58,322 nt of DNA, taken from the NCBI RefSeq assembly GCF_029379315.1, contig NZ_JAQYWQ010000032.1, positions 1 through 58,322 of the forward strand. Reading direction: 5' to 3'. Every line of letters begins with the position of its first letter. The stretch's first letter is position 1. The translations under genes were made by a program, and so were the position numbers. The notes beneath the pieces are model-generated. The model worked only from the letters and a program-made list of their open reading frames with translations, was not told the origin of the DNA and ran no database searches. Below, piece after piece: positions 1 through 8,511 of this stretch. The stretch comes from Nostoc sp. S13 (GTDB lineage: Bacteria; Cyanobacteriota; Cyanobacteriia; Cyanobacteriales; Nostocaceae).

Positions 1-1
1 A

Positions 2-433
2 AACCTCTCCGTATTCTCTCTTAGTCTTGTTCAGAAATCAAATAGGAGTCCTATAGATATGACTTTTGTTAGTGGTCATAATCGCCCTGACTACGCTTTA
101 GTCAAAATAAGAGATAATCCTCTGCAACAAAAAGCTATTTGTAGCAATGAAACATTAGATAGCGGTCAAGATGTTCGTATTATCCATCATTCGCAAGGAA
201 ACCCGGTGATAATTTCCGACTTGGGACAAATTACGCAAGTAGGAGAAGATTACATTGACCATAATGTGAAAACTGATGACGGTTCCTCTGGCGCACCAAT
301 TTTTAATCGCCAATGGGAATTGATTGCAATTCATCAAGGAAATCCTGGTATAAGACGTTCTGTAACTCCAGATTCAACAGGAGGTATTCCCATTCGTGCT
401 TTTTGGAATCAAATTTCACAGCATTTAGCTTGA
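2..433 (+). CDS. Trypsin-like serine protease, C-terminal part (runs off the left edge)
   Basis: The frame is open from base 2, so the gene begins outside the window and the ATG at 59 is probably internal. The visible 143 residues are the C-terminal half of a chymotrypsin/trypsin-fold peptidase. DYALVKI fits the strand with the catalytic Asp, and DGSSGAPIF fits the nucleophile loop (usual GDSGGP), with the second Ser as nucleophile. The catalytic His must lie upstream. The fold ends soon after the Ser loop, with no C-terminal extra domain. Cyanobacterial proteins of this type often carry N-terminal effector-associated or NTPase modules, which cannot be seen here. It sits 20 bp upstream of the next gene, so the two are probably co-transcribed. 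The peptidase fold is well supported; the biological role is not known. Confidence 0.75.
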   Translation, partial: NLSVFSLSLVQKSNRSPIDMTFVSGHNRPDYALVKIRDNPLQQKAICSNETLDSGQDVRIIHHSQGNPVIISDLGQITQVGEDYIDHNVKTDDGSSGAPIFNRQWELIAIHQGNPGIRRSVTPDSTGGIPIRAFWNQISQHLA

Positions 434-453
434 TGTGACAGAGGAATAATTTC

Positions 454-1554
454 ATGAGATTTATCCAGAGTTTATCTGAAACTTTCAGCCGTGAGGCTCC
501 AAAATATAAAACCCTTTCTCTACCGAAATATCGAGTTGATGTAGACTACGATGAAAAACCTATTTTTGCAGGTGAAGCCTATTGTCGGATCTGGCTAGTG
601 GAAATGCGCTTGGCTAAAGATGTAGAATGGTTCAAGCAAAGATATCCGGTGGTTCATGCTGCTGTCCGCTTCAATCACGGTGGAAAATCCGTAATAATTC
701 CCTATCTAGCTGCACCTGGACAATTAGAAAAATCAATAGCGGATAATCTGGATAAAATCATTCAGTGCAACTACCCTTTGACATCCTTATTTCCTTTCAA
801 TGATGGATTAGTTGAGTTACAAGCAGGTTTATTTAGCATAGTTAATAATGACTCCATCGGTAAATTTATTAAGACGATGGGCAGATTTTCTGAATTGCTA
901 CCTGTGCCACAACTTTCAAGTGTTATAAAGCTAGCAGAACCAGTATATCGGGGTATTGAAGATTTACTCGATATTGGTGAGCGTCGTTTAGAACTAGGCT
1001 ACCAACAAACATTTTCTGAAGCTGATGGAGGTGGTAGTAATTCCCTGAAGGCAGGTTATTTTGCTGCAATTTTGGCGCAGGATAATAAGATAAACAGCGA
1101 TAATCTTTGTATTGTAAATGATAGCCTCTGTTTTGGTTCACCTGGAACAACTAAAACTTTTGAGCGTGACGGCAAACCTTTAGAAGGCTATAGTTATATG
1201 CTTTTTCGTATAGAAAAGCGCAAACAGCAAGATTGGGAGTCATTAGAAACTATAAAAGAGCTAGTTACTCAAGCTCAAAATGCTATTTATTCAGGAGAAT
1301 ATGAGAAAGTAAAGAAATTTATTTTACCTGCTATTGAAATAGCTATTCTCCAAAGTCCTGATGTAACTAAAGCTGACCGAGGCAATATGAGATTAAAAAT
1401 TGGAGAGGAATTGAAGGAACTTGGTTTGCAATCTACAAAAGTGCAAAAGCGATCGCTTTACTCAATTATGCAGCGACCTTTGCCACAGATTGACGCAGTG
1501 ACAGAAGCTGAATTAGCTTCTCTAGAGCAGCTTTTCCAGCAAAGTGGTCAATAA
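454..1554 (+). CDS. Uncharacterised 366-residue protein paired with a trypsin-like protease
   Basis: Not recognised. The start at 454 has AGAGGAAT 8-15 bases upstream. The protein is soluble, with no signal peptide or membrane span. Residues 1-230 look mixed alpha/beta and include a glycine-rich turn (EADGGGSNSL) near 195. Residues 240-366 are mainly charged helices, possibly helical-repeat-like. The C-terminus holds a HIP1 site within the coding sequence. It follows the trypsin-like gene by only 20 bp, so a shared operon is likely, and it may be a substrate, regulator or partner of that protease. No catalytic motif could be assigned. Confidence refers to its being a real gene, not to function. 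Confidence 0.75.
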   Translation: MRFIQSLSETFSREAPKYKTLSLPKYRVDVDYDEKPIFAGEAYCRIWLVEMRLAKDVEWFKQRYPVVHAAVRFNHGGKSVIIPYLAAPGQLEKSIADNLDKIIQCNYPLTSLFPFNDGLVELQAGLFSIVNNDSIGKFIKTMGRFSELLPVPQLSSVIKLAEPVYRGIEDLLDIGERRLELGYQQTFSEADGGGSNSLKAGYFAAILAQDNKINSDNLCIVNDSLCFGSPGTTKTFERDGKPLEGYSYMLFRIEKRKQQDWESLETIKELVTQAQNAIYSGEYEKVKKFILPAIEIAILQSPDVTKADRGNMRLKIGEELKELGLQSTKVQKRSLYSIMQRPLPQIDAVTEAELASLEQLFQQSGQ

Positions 1555-1659
1555 AGTAGGCTCTAAATTTGTTGTGTAATATACTACAAATAGTCTGCAC
1601 GGTCAGCGTCGAAACAATGCAGATTATTCAACAGATTGAGGTGTAATCGATTCGTGATT

Positions 1660-1775
1660 TTTCAAAAGCTCCTTAAGAGCCTGTGGCTGGAAATTACCTC
1701 ATTGCGGCTCTGCCGCAAGTTAAGATAAGAGGTGGAGCCTCACATTAGGTATTTCTAGTCGGAGACTGGGAAGGA
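1660..1775. repeat. Degenerate copy of the GTGTCAACTTAAG palindromic element
   Basis: The block with GGCTGGAAAT, TTGCGGCTCTGCCGC, GGTGGAGCCTC and AGTCGGAGACT follows the same order as the core of the elements at 32607-32792 and 44105-44298. The terminal GTGTCAACTTAAG ends are not recognisable, so this looks like an old remnant. It occupies most of the spacer between the 366-residue protein gene and the methyltransferase gene. Confidence 0.6.
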
Positions 1776-1878
1776 GACATATTATTTTAATACTAAAAGT
1801 TCCTTCCACCGATGTAGTATGTACCTCGTAATGATGGATGATTAATATTGATTAGTGTATCTATTTTTTCCAATCCCC

Positions 1879-2595
1879 ATGCAAAATGTATTTCCCGGTG
1901 AGGTATTTGCCAACACTGCTGATTTTGACACTGGTATTCGCCAACTGTTACCGCGATACGATGAGATACTGGAAGTAATTATCCGTTGTGTACCTTCGAC
2001 AAGTCAGCGGATCTTAGAATTAGGTTGTGGGACAGGGGAACTTAGTATCAAGATACTCAATCGCTTTTCAGATGCCCAAGTAATTGCCTTAGATTACTCA
2101 CCTCGAATGCTGCAATTTGCCCAAGATAAAATCACAGCAGCTGGATATCAACAACGCTGGACTGCTATACAAGCAGACTTTGGCGACTGGGCAAATAATC
2201 CAGAGAAGTTGGATATTGGTAGTGAATTTGATGCTTGTGTTTCATCCTTGGCAATTCACCATCTTCAAGATGAGATGAAATTGAAGTTGTTTGAGCGAAT
2301 TGCTGCTAGCCTCACTCAAGACGGTTGTTTTTGGAATGCAGATCCTACCTTACCAGAATCACCAGCTTTAGCAGAAGTTTACAAGGCGGCACGAGAGGAA
2401 TGGGCAGTTAAACAGGAAATTAGTTTGATAGAGATTGGCGCTAAACGTGGCGCAAGTAGCACCCAAGGTTACTCCAGTCAAGACCAGCTAGCTAGTTTAG
2501 ATGCTCATTTACAAATGTTGAGCAAAGCTGGATTTAAGACAGTTGCAGTACCTTGGAAATATTATGGTCTGGCGGTGTTTGGTGGCTGGCTGTGA
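1879..2595 (+). CDS. Class I SAM-dependent methyltransferase
   Basis: Rossmann-fold methyltransferase of 238 residues. Motif I is ILELGCGTGEL (about residues 45-55), followed by an acidic strand end (IALDYS) and motif IV-like FDACVSSLAIHHL, as in the Methyltransf_11/25 type families. The substrate cannot be inferred. The ATG at 1879 is preferred, but an in-frame GTG at 1855 would add eight residues; neither has a good ribosome binding site. It stands alone, with repeat remnants upstream. The fold is secure; the role is unknown. Confidence 0.8.
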   Translation: MQNVFPGEVFANTADFDTGIRQLLPRYDEILEVIIRCVPSTSQRILELGCGTGELSIKILNRFSDAQVIALDYSPRMLQFAQDKITAAGYQQRWTAIQADFGDWANNPEKLDIGSEFDACVSSLAIHHLQDEMKLKLFERIAASLTQDGCFWNADPTLPESPALAEVYKAAREEWAVKQEISLIEIGAKRGASSTQGYSSQDQLASLDAHLQMLSKAGFKTVAVPWKYYGLAVFGGWL

Positions 2596-2989
2596 AAATC
2601 TTAGGTTTTGGATGCCTGGATTTAGGATTTACCAGTATCCAATGGGTATTTATAGGATTAATAGCTTGATAGTTACAAAACAGCAATAAATAAGATTATT
2701 TCCCTTGATAAGAACTAATATATAAACGCATTAGGTCTGTAAAAGAGGTCTTGTTAACTCACGCAAGAATTTTGTCTGAGACTTGCGGTAATTAAGCTCT
2801 CCTTGTGTTTTTAGGCAATATTTCTAGATCAAAAGTACCCCATAAGAGTACTATCCATCCTCCATAGACCTATCCGAAAATACAAAGTAGCAAATTTTCT
2901 TTAGAAAACAAACCAGGTACACGCGATTTGGATTCGTTTTTCTGCTCCTTTGTTTGCCATCACTTAGTTTCAAAAGGAGAATATCTTGG
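2596..2989. other. Intergenic region, no gene seen
   Basis: AT-rich spacer before the M4 protease gene. I see no convincing coding sequence, RNA gene or long palindrome. A purine-rich AAAAGGAGA at 2972-2980 is the ribosome binding site that fixes the M4 start. Confidence 0.5.
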
Positions 2990-4069
2990 ATGGCTCGAAA
3001 TAAAAAGAAATCATCTGGGTTCAAGTATGAGCATCCACTTGACTCTAGATGCCCTATTTGTTGTATTGTCCCGCCCCATATGCTAAAAAATGTTGTGGTG
3101 AATGGCAATCCCCAGCAGCGTACTTGGGCTTTTCATACATTAAATATTTCAGCACAATTTCTGGGACGGAGAAACGTCGTAGGTAATATCTCGTTTGCGC
3201 CTTCTCCGGGTGAAAAGCGCCGCACCATCTACGATGCCAAAAATGGGCAGCAACTCCCTGGTACGCTGGTGCGTGCTGAAGGGGATGCTGCCAGCAGTGA
3301 TGTAGCAGTTAATGAAGCCTACGATGCTGCTGGTGCTACTTATGACTTGTTTCATGAGATATTCGATCGCAATTCGATTGACGACAAAGGACTACGTTTA
3401 GATTCCACCGTGCATTATGGCGTTAAATATGACAATGCCTTTTGGAACGGCGACCAGATGGTTTATGGTGATGGTGACGCAGAACTGTTTCAATCCTTCA
3501 CGAAATCAATTGATGTGATTGGGCATGAGCTAACTCATGGTATAACCCAGTATCAAGCGGGTTTACAGTATTATGGCGAACCAGGGGCACTGAATGAATC
3601 CTTTTCTGATGTTTTCGGTTCCCTGGTGAAACAAAAGACCAAAAATCAGACTGCACAAGAGGCAGACTGGCTGATTGGTGAAGGTCTTTTGATACCGACT
3701 GTCAAAGGTGTTGCCCTCCGCTCCCTGAAAGCACCGGGAACAGCATACGATGATCCAGTATTGGGTAAAGATCCCCAACCAGCCCATGTAAAAGATAAAT
3801 ATACGGGTGTTGATGATAACGGTGGGGTGCATATCAACTCAGGAATCCCTAACTATGCCTTTTATCTGGCGGCTGTTGAGATTGGTGGCTATGCCTGGGA
3901 AAAAGCTGGTAAAATCTGGTATGTAGCTTTACGCGATCGCTTGCGTGCCGAAGCAGATTTTAAAAAAGCTGCCAGCGTCACTATTCAAATTGCTGGCGAA
4001 CTCTACGGTAATGACAGTAATGAGCAAAAAGCCGTGCAGAAGGCTTGGCAACAGGTTGGAGTTATTTAG
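2990..4069 (+). CDS. M4 family (thermolysin/protealysin-type) zinc metalloprotease
   Basis: A 359-residue neutral metalloprotease. The start at 2990 is chosen because AAAAGGAGA lies 9 bases upstream and a Met-Ala-Arg start replaces a weak upstream TTG. The zinc motif HELTH is at residues 179-183. The third ligand Glu lies in GALNESFSDVFG (about 203), and the catalytic His is in GGVHINSGIPN (about 281). There is no Sec signal peptide and only a short N-terminal propeptide with a CPICCIVPPHML segment, as in protealysin-like M4 enzymes rather than secreted thermolysin. The next gene encodes an emfourin-type inhibitor, which supports the protealysin subgroup. It probably cleaves proteins inside the cell or after non-classical release; the target is unknown. 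Confidence 0.93.
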   Translation: MARNKKKSSGFKYEHPLDSRCPICCIVPPHMLKNVVVNGNPQQRTWAFHTLNISAQFLGRRNVVGNISFAPSPGEKRRTIYDAKNGQQLPGTLVRAEGDAASSDVAVNEAYDAAGATYDLFHEIFDRNSIDDKGLRLDSTVHYGVKYDNAFWNGDQMVYGDGDAELFQSFTKSIDVIGHELTHGITQYQAGLQYYGEPGALNESFSDVFGSLVKQKTKNQTAQEADWLIGEGLLIPTVKGVALRSLKAPGTAYDDPVLGKDPQPAHVKDKYTGVDDNGGVHINSGIPNYAFYLAAVEIGGYAWEKAGKIWYVALRDRLRAEADFKKAASVTIQIAGELYGNDSNEQKAVQKAWQQVGVI

Positions 4070-4089
4070 AGACGCGATTAATCGCGTCT
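4070..4089. terminator. 20-bp perfect palindrome after the M4 gene
   Basis: AGACGCGATTAATCGCGTCT starts at the last base of the M4 stop region and can form a hairpin. It resembles the dispersed palindrome at 53363-53392. It could attenuate transcription between protease and inhibitor; there is no strong T-run, so terminator function is uncertain. Confidence 0.45.
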
Positions 4090-4227
4090 GTACACGAGTT
4101 AGGAGTTTTTTCTTAACTTCTAACTTTTTAGATGTATTGTTTGTTATTGCTAAATTGGGAGCTGAAAATTATCATCTCCCAGTCTTTGTATTTATTGCAA
4201 CTAAATAACACAACGGAAAGCAAAAAA

Positions 4228-4527
4228 ATGCGGGTATCATTTGAACGCACGGGCGGCTTTGCTGGAATTAGCAAGAAGATAACCGTTGATACAGACACTC
4301 TCCCGCCACATGAAGCTGCCACACTTCCCCGACTGGTGGAAGTTGCTGATTTATTTAGGCTACCTGAACTAATTACTTCGCCAAATCAAGAGAGCGATCG
4401 CTTTCAGTATAAGTTAACAGTAGAGGATAACGGTAGACAGCATACGGTGACTGTCAGCGAGGCAGCATTGCCAGGAACCTTAAGACCCCTGATTGAATGG
4501 CTACAAAATGTAGCACAAAAAAGGTAA
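4228..4527 (+). CDS. Emfourin-type inhibitor of M4 metalloprotease
   Basis: A 99-residue protein starting at the ATG at 4228 (GGAAAG 8-13 bases upstream; the frame is open upstream but reads as non-protein). It shows the emfourin pattern: MRVSFERTGGFAGI at the N-terminus, then VDTDTLPP, a Leu/Val-rich helix, FQYKLTVEDNGRQHTVTVSE, and RPLIEWL at the C-terminus. Emfourin is a slow-binding inhibitor of protealysin, usually encoded next to the protease in bacteria. Here the gene lies 158 bp downstream of an M4 protease on the same strand, reproducing that pairing. It most likely keeps the protease inactive in the cytoplasm. Family assignment is from recalled sequence features, not a search. Confidence 0.82.
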   Translation: MRVSFERTGGFAGISKKITVDTDTLPPHEAATLPRLVEVADLFRLPELITSPNQESDRFQYKLTVEDNGRQHTVTVSEAALPGTLRPLIEWLQNVAQKR

Positions 4528-4588
4528 TTTGCTGAAAAAGTTAAATTAAGGCTGACTTAACAATTCAAAATTAAAAAATAAATTCTAA

Positions 4589-5428
4589 ATGCATTGTGGT
4601 GTGATGAATAAACCAATCAAGCGAGCTTTTTTAGACACCGAAGATGGACAAATTCTTTACCGTATTGGTGGCGAAGGAGAGCCTCTTTTACTACTACATA
4701 TGAACCCACGTAGTAGTGATGAATACCGCGAATTAATGCCAATTCTGGCACAAAATTACTGCGTGATAGCAATGGATTTTATGGGTTTTGGAGATTCTGA
4801 TAAACCGCCAAAGTTGTATTCAGTGGCTGACTACGCTAAAACTGTCATTGCTTTGTTGGATGAGTTAGGTGTTGAAAAAATAAATATTCTGGGAAACCAC
4901 ACGGGAGCTTTTGTTTCTGGAGAAGTAGCAGCAGCTTACCCAGAACGTGTTAATAAATTAATTTTATCTAATGTGGCTGGCTTTGGTGAAGCTGGAAAAG
5001 TAGATTTAATGAGGAGGTTTGATGAAGGTTTCGTCATTAAAGAAGATGGTTCGCACTTGATGGAAAGATGGTTAGCTCGTGCAAGATATGTAGGTTCTGC
5101 TGAGTTAAATCATCGCTGGGTTTTAGATGATTTAAAATGCTTTGGCTATCCATTGTATGCAGTTTGGGCTGTGGGAAATTACTGCATTGAGGCTGCCAAA
5201 AGATTTAGTTTAATTAAATGTCCATCTCTCATTCTCTGGGGAATTGATGATGTGGAAGAATTTGAGCGATTGGGTTTAGCACTAGCACAAGATAGATATT
5301 TTCTCTCTCAAGCTCTTCCTCATAGTAAAGTTATCGAGTTTTCAAGCGGAACTATTTGCATGATGAACCAAATACCAGAAAAAATTGCAAAGGCAGTACT
5401 CGAATTTTTGGATAGTCCGAATCTTTAA
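4589..5428 (+). CDS. Alpha/beta-hydrolase fold protein lacking the canonical catalytic triad
   Basis: About 279 residues (274 if the ATG at 4604 is used). The fold is clear: an LLLLHMNPRSSDEYREL oxyanion region, AMDFMGFGDSD, and the nucleophile elbow ILGNHTGAF. At the elbow (G-x-Nuc-x-G, residues 102-106) the nucleophile position is His104 instead of Ser/Asp/Cys. The usual catalytic His before the last helix is also absent (SSGTICMMNQIPEKI). An Asp is present in LWGIDD. It may therefore be non-hydrolytic, or use another mechanism. It converges on a RidA-like gene and lies beside an amidohydrolase and an oxygenase, which suggests a shared small-molecule pathway. Fold certain; reaction unknown. 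Confidence 0.8.
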   Translation: MHCGVMNKPIKRAFLDTEDGQILYRIGGEGEPLLLLHMNPRSSDEYRELMPILAQNYCVIAMDFMGFGDSDKPPKLYSVADYAKTVIALLDELGVEKINILGNHTGAFVSGEVAAAYPERVNKLILSNVAGFGEAGKVDLMRRFDEGFVIKEDGSHLMERWLARARYVGSAELNHRWVLDDLKCFGYPLYAVWAVGNYCIEAAKRFSLIKCPSLILWGIDDVEEFERLGLALAQDRYFLSQALPHSKVIEFSSGTICMMNQIPEKIAKAVLEFLDSPNL

Positions 5429-5501
5429 AGACAGTAATATATTAGTATTTTTTAGTGGAAGATTTATTTTAGTTTCTAGATTGTCACCCACTATGAATCT
5501 T

Positions 5502-5954
5502 CTATTTAGATAAAACAGCTGTACACTTAATCTCAACTATCAATTCTGGTGTAGATAAACCAGTAACGCCGATACCAGTCCAGGTAGGATAGTTATTAGT
5601 AAAGTAGCGGTCTTTTACTTGCATAAACAATTGTAAAAATGGAATGATATGCATTGGTTTATCAAAAGCAGTTGCTTCAGCTTGGAATTCCCCTAAGCCA
5701 GTACCAGTGACATGGTAAGTAATCATTTCTACCACATCATCAAAGGTATATCCTCCTGCATCCAGCACCTTTTTAACGTTTTCAAAAGCCTGAACAAACT
5801 GGGCTTCTATGCCTTTAACAATTTGCAAATTTTCATCTCTGCCTACCTGCCCAGATATGTACAAAGTATTACCAACTTTAACACCAGGGCAATAATGAAA
5901 TTTTTCATATAAAATTTCCATGCCCTTGGGAACGATTACTTGGCGAGTAGACAT
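5502..5954 (-). CDS. RidA/YjgF/RutC-family protein without the deaminase arginine
   Basis: A 150-residue protein. The start at 5954 (MSTRQVIVPKG) gives the normal family N-terminus; a longer frame upstream reads poorly. The core has VGNTLYISGQVG, VKKVLDAGGYTFDDVV and a C-terminal PELIVEIKCTAVL. The Arg that binds the substrate carboxylate in true RidA enamine/imine deaminases should fall in the segment YPTWTGIGV and is not there. It is thus probably a Rid subfamily with another role, as in RutC or the Rid4-7 groups. It follows the amidohydrolase gene (6112-7596) by about 160 bp on the same strand and is probably in its operon. Confidence 0.85.
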   Translation of the reverse strand: MSTRQVIVPKGMEILYEKFHYCPGVKVGNTLYISGQVGRDENLQIVKGIEAQFVQAFENVKKVLDAGGYTFDDVVEMITYHVTGTGLGEFQAEATAFDKPMHIIPFLQLFMQVKDRYFTNNYPTWTGIGVTGLSTPELIVEIKCTAVLSK

Positions 5955-6111
5955 CACGAATTTCCTTATACTTATAATGTTTTTTTGAATGACAACGAGT
6001 ATACAGTTTAGCAATAAACACTAGTTTAGATCAATTTTAGATGTCACCATAGCAGAGAAATGAGAAAGTAATTGATTCAAAATTCTTTTTAGTTTATGCA
6101 TTCTTATTTGT

Positions 6112-7596
6112 CTATATTTTAGAATTTAAATAACGTCCTCTAGGCGCACCTATTACCTGTCCTCGATGGTAAATTATGTTCCCCCGCAAAAACGTACTTT
6201 TCACCCGCCCAGTTAACTCTACACCTTCAAAAGGTGTGTAACCTTGTTGTGACTCCGACTCAGCCGCACGTACCACAAAACTTTCATTAGGGTCTACTAA
6301 CACCAAGTCAGCATCATAGCCAATGGCAATATCGCCTTTTGTTAACAAACCAAAGCGCCGGGATGGGTTCCAAGACAGCAACTTAGCCATGTGGTTATAA
6401 GACATTCCACGCTTACTACCTTCACTAAATACACCAGAAAGTAAATATTCTGTACCGCCAAAACCAGACTTTGCTAACCAAATATTATTCGGGTCTTTAG
6501 CACTTCTTTTTTGTTCAGCAGAACAGCAAGCGTGGTCGCTAACTATCCAATCTACTTGATTGTTGAGTACTGCTTGCCATAAGTATTCCACATCGGCACG
6601 AGGACGAATAGGAGGGTTGACTTTTGCCCAAATTGTATTAGGAGTATCGACATCTAATAACAAATGTCCGACAGTAACTTCTCGCCGAAAATTGATATGG
6701 GGAAAAGCAGTTTGCATAGTCAAAGCTGCTTCCATTGCTTTACGCGAACTCAGGTGCAACAAATTGATATTTGTACAGTTAGTCTCGTGTGCCAAATAAG
6801 AAGCAATGCAAATTGCTAATCCTTCGGAATGAGGAGGACGCGCTGCACTGTAAGCGTGTAATCCACTTAGACTAGAATCGTTTTCAACTATTTTGGTATA
6901 AGCGTTGAGAATTTCTGCAACTTCACAGTGCAAACTCAAGCTAATAGTATCTCGCGCTTCTGGATGTTTTTCTATCAAGCGAGTTAGACCACGCATAATA
7001 AATTCAAAATGGGCGAAATCGTATCGTTCCTCTTTGTTAATCATTAAAAAGAGGTTTTGCTGGTCTGATAAACCATGCAAGCCATAGCCGCCATAAAACA
7101 TGAAGATTTTAAACGAAGATATACCGTGTTCCTCAAACAATAGAGGTATTTCGTCGATATGCTGGCTAGCTATAGGTGCGATGTGATAGCTGTAATCTAC
7201 AAAAAAATTACCTGCGGATAACGCCAACACCTCTGGAAAAAAATCGCGGTAGGAGCCGCCTTTGTTAAGATAATACTGCCCTGTACGGATGTAATTTAAG
7301 CTGGAAGTTACGCCTCCCATTGCGGCTGCTTTGGTTTCAGTCACAGCATCTTTGTCGAGGGGTTGATAGATACCGATGTGCATATGGGCATCCACGACCC
7401 CAGGAAAGCCCAGCAAGTTTTTGCCATCAAATACCTCTTTGCCTGTGTCTGCGCTAATATTAGAGGCAATCTGAGCAAATTTTCCATCCTTAATGCCTAA
7501 ATCAAGTAGTTCGATTGCATCCTGATGGGGACGAACTACCCAGACATTTTTGATAATTTGATCTAATACGGGAGTTTCAGACACAGTTGACCTCAC
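6112..7596 (-). CDS. Cyclic amidohydrolase (dihydropyrimidinase/hydantoinase/allantoinase-like)
   Basis: A 494-residue member of the amidohydrolase superfamily that opens cyclic amides. All expected binuclear-metal ligands are visible: HMH in GVVDAHMHIG, the Lys that becomes carboxylated in SSFKIFMFYGGYG, His in SLSLHCEVAE, His in INLLHLSSRKA, and Asp in WIVSDHACC. The C-terminal beta sandwich (GYDADLVLVDPN, GRVKSTFLRG) is typical of dihydropyrimidinases, hydantoinases and allantoinases. The start codon, probably the ATG at 7596, lies 105 bp from the divergent oxygenase gene. The neighbouring RidA-like and alpha/beta-hydrolase-like genes recall uracil-degradation (Rut) neighbourhoods, but RutA and RutB are absent. 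The substrate is therefore open. Confidence 0.88.
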   Translation of the reverse strand: MRSTVSETPVLDQIIKNVWVVRPHQDAIELLDLGIKDGKFAQIASNISADTGKEVFDGKNLLGFPGVVDAHMHIGIYQPLDKDAVTETKAAAMGGVTSSLNYIRTGQYYLNKGGSYRDFFPEVLALSAGNFFVDYSYHIAPIASQHIDEIPLLFEEHGISSFKIFMFYGGYGLHGLSDQQNLFLMINKEERYDFAHFEFIMRGLTRLIEKHPEARDTISLSLHCEVAEILNAYTKIVENDSSLSGLHAYSAARPPHSEGLAICIASYLAHETNCTNINLLHLSSRKAMEAALTMQTAFPHINFRREVTVGHLLLDVDTPNTIWAKVNPPIRPRADVEYLWQAVLNNQVDWIVSDHACCSAEQKRSAKDPNNIWLAKSGFGGTEYLLSGVFSEGSKRGMSYNHMAKLLSWNPSRRFGLLTKGDIAIGYDADLVLVDPNESFVVRAAESESQQGYTPFEGVELTGRVKSTFLRGNIIYHRGQVIGAPRGRYLNSKI

Positions 7597-7701
7597 ACTA
7601 AAATGAGTTTAGTCAGGAATTCCAACATCATACCGGGATGCAGACCAAGTACTATCACTATGTAACGGTTTTTTATTCAATTATTTTCAGGAGAAAAGAC
7701 A

Positions 7702-8496
7702 ATGGAAAGTTTTAATGAGTATCATATAGACCCAAAAAAATTTACTTTTCTCAAAAGCTTTCAAGATAACTGGCAAGTGATTAGAGATGAGTTTACACGC
7801 TTTATTAAGCAGGCATCTAATGAGGAGTTAAAACTCACTTACAATATTCTGGGCCCTAAAAGTATAACAATTAAAACCAAAGGTGATGCAAAATACAGTG
7901 CTTTTGGGATCTTATTTCAAGGCATCTTTATTGAAAAATATATTCAAGCACATCAAATACAATATCCTGATTATGGGCCAGATGATGCATCAGAAAAAGC
8001 ACTTGGATTAAGAGAGAAATATTTCCCAAATTTGGCTAAAGTAATAGAAAAAGTCAACTTTATCGATGATGAGAGCATCAGAAATGTGTATTTTGGTACA
8101 TTCCATCCAGGCTTGGATATCAAGCTACATGTAAACTATAACCCTCATATGAATCGTGGCTATCTAGGATTAATTGTGCCAGAGGGGGATGTAGCTATGA
8201 AAATATGCCATGAGCAACTTTATTGGCATGAAGGAAAATTTTTGGTTTTAGATCATAGCTATCCACACTGTCCGCATAATTACACTAATTATGACAGAAC
8301 TGTCTTGGTTGTAGACTTTTTTAAACCGGATAAACCTAGAGAGGAAGTTATCCGATTTGAAAAAGAGCAAGTTACACAACGTATGCAAGATAATCCTTAC
8401 AGCTTAGGCGTTTTTGGTAAAAGCGATAAAGCTAAAGTAGAAGATTTTATTAAATATGGTTTAGCTCATCAATTAAAGTGGGATAAAGCTTTATAA
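7702..8496 (+). CDS. Aspartyl/asparaginyl beta-hydroxylase-like oxygenase
   Basis: A 264-residue protein with an AGGAGA ribosome binding site just upstream of the ATG at 7702. The C-terminal half matches the Asp/Asn beta-hydroxylase (AspH) jelly-roll family, Fe(II)/2-oxoglutarate dioxygenases: FGTFHPGLDIKLHVNYNP with the first likely iron His (143), then YWHEGKFLVLDHSYPHCPHN with the second (189 or 192), then DRTVLVVDFFKP with an Arg that could bind 2-oxoglutarate. In bacteria the family includes free amino acid and peptide hydroxylases. It is divergent from the amidohydrolase gene, so both may share a control region at 7597-7701. The pathway is unknown. Confidence 0.82.
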   Translation: MESFNEYHIDPKKFTFLKSFQDNWQVIRDEFTRFIKQASNEELKLTYNILGPKSITIKTKGDAKYSAFGILFQGIFIEKYIQAHQIQYPDYGPDDASEKALGLREKYFPNLAKVIEKVNFIDDESIRNVYFGTFHPGLDIKLHVNYNPHMNRGYLGLIVPEGDVAMKICHEQLYWHEGKFLVLDHSYPHCPHNYTNYDRTVLVVDFFKPDKPREEVIRFEKEQVTQRMQDNPYSLGVFGKSDKAKVEDFIKYGLAHQLKWDKAL

Positions 8497-8511
8497 GCTT
8501 AGAGGATATCT

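Noticed and set aside
5502..7596. Rut-type uracil degradation operon
   Set aside because: RutA, RutB and RutF are absent, and the amidohydrolase belongs to a different (reductive-type or hydantoin) branch.
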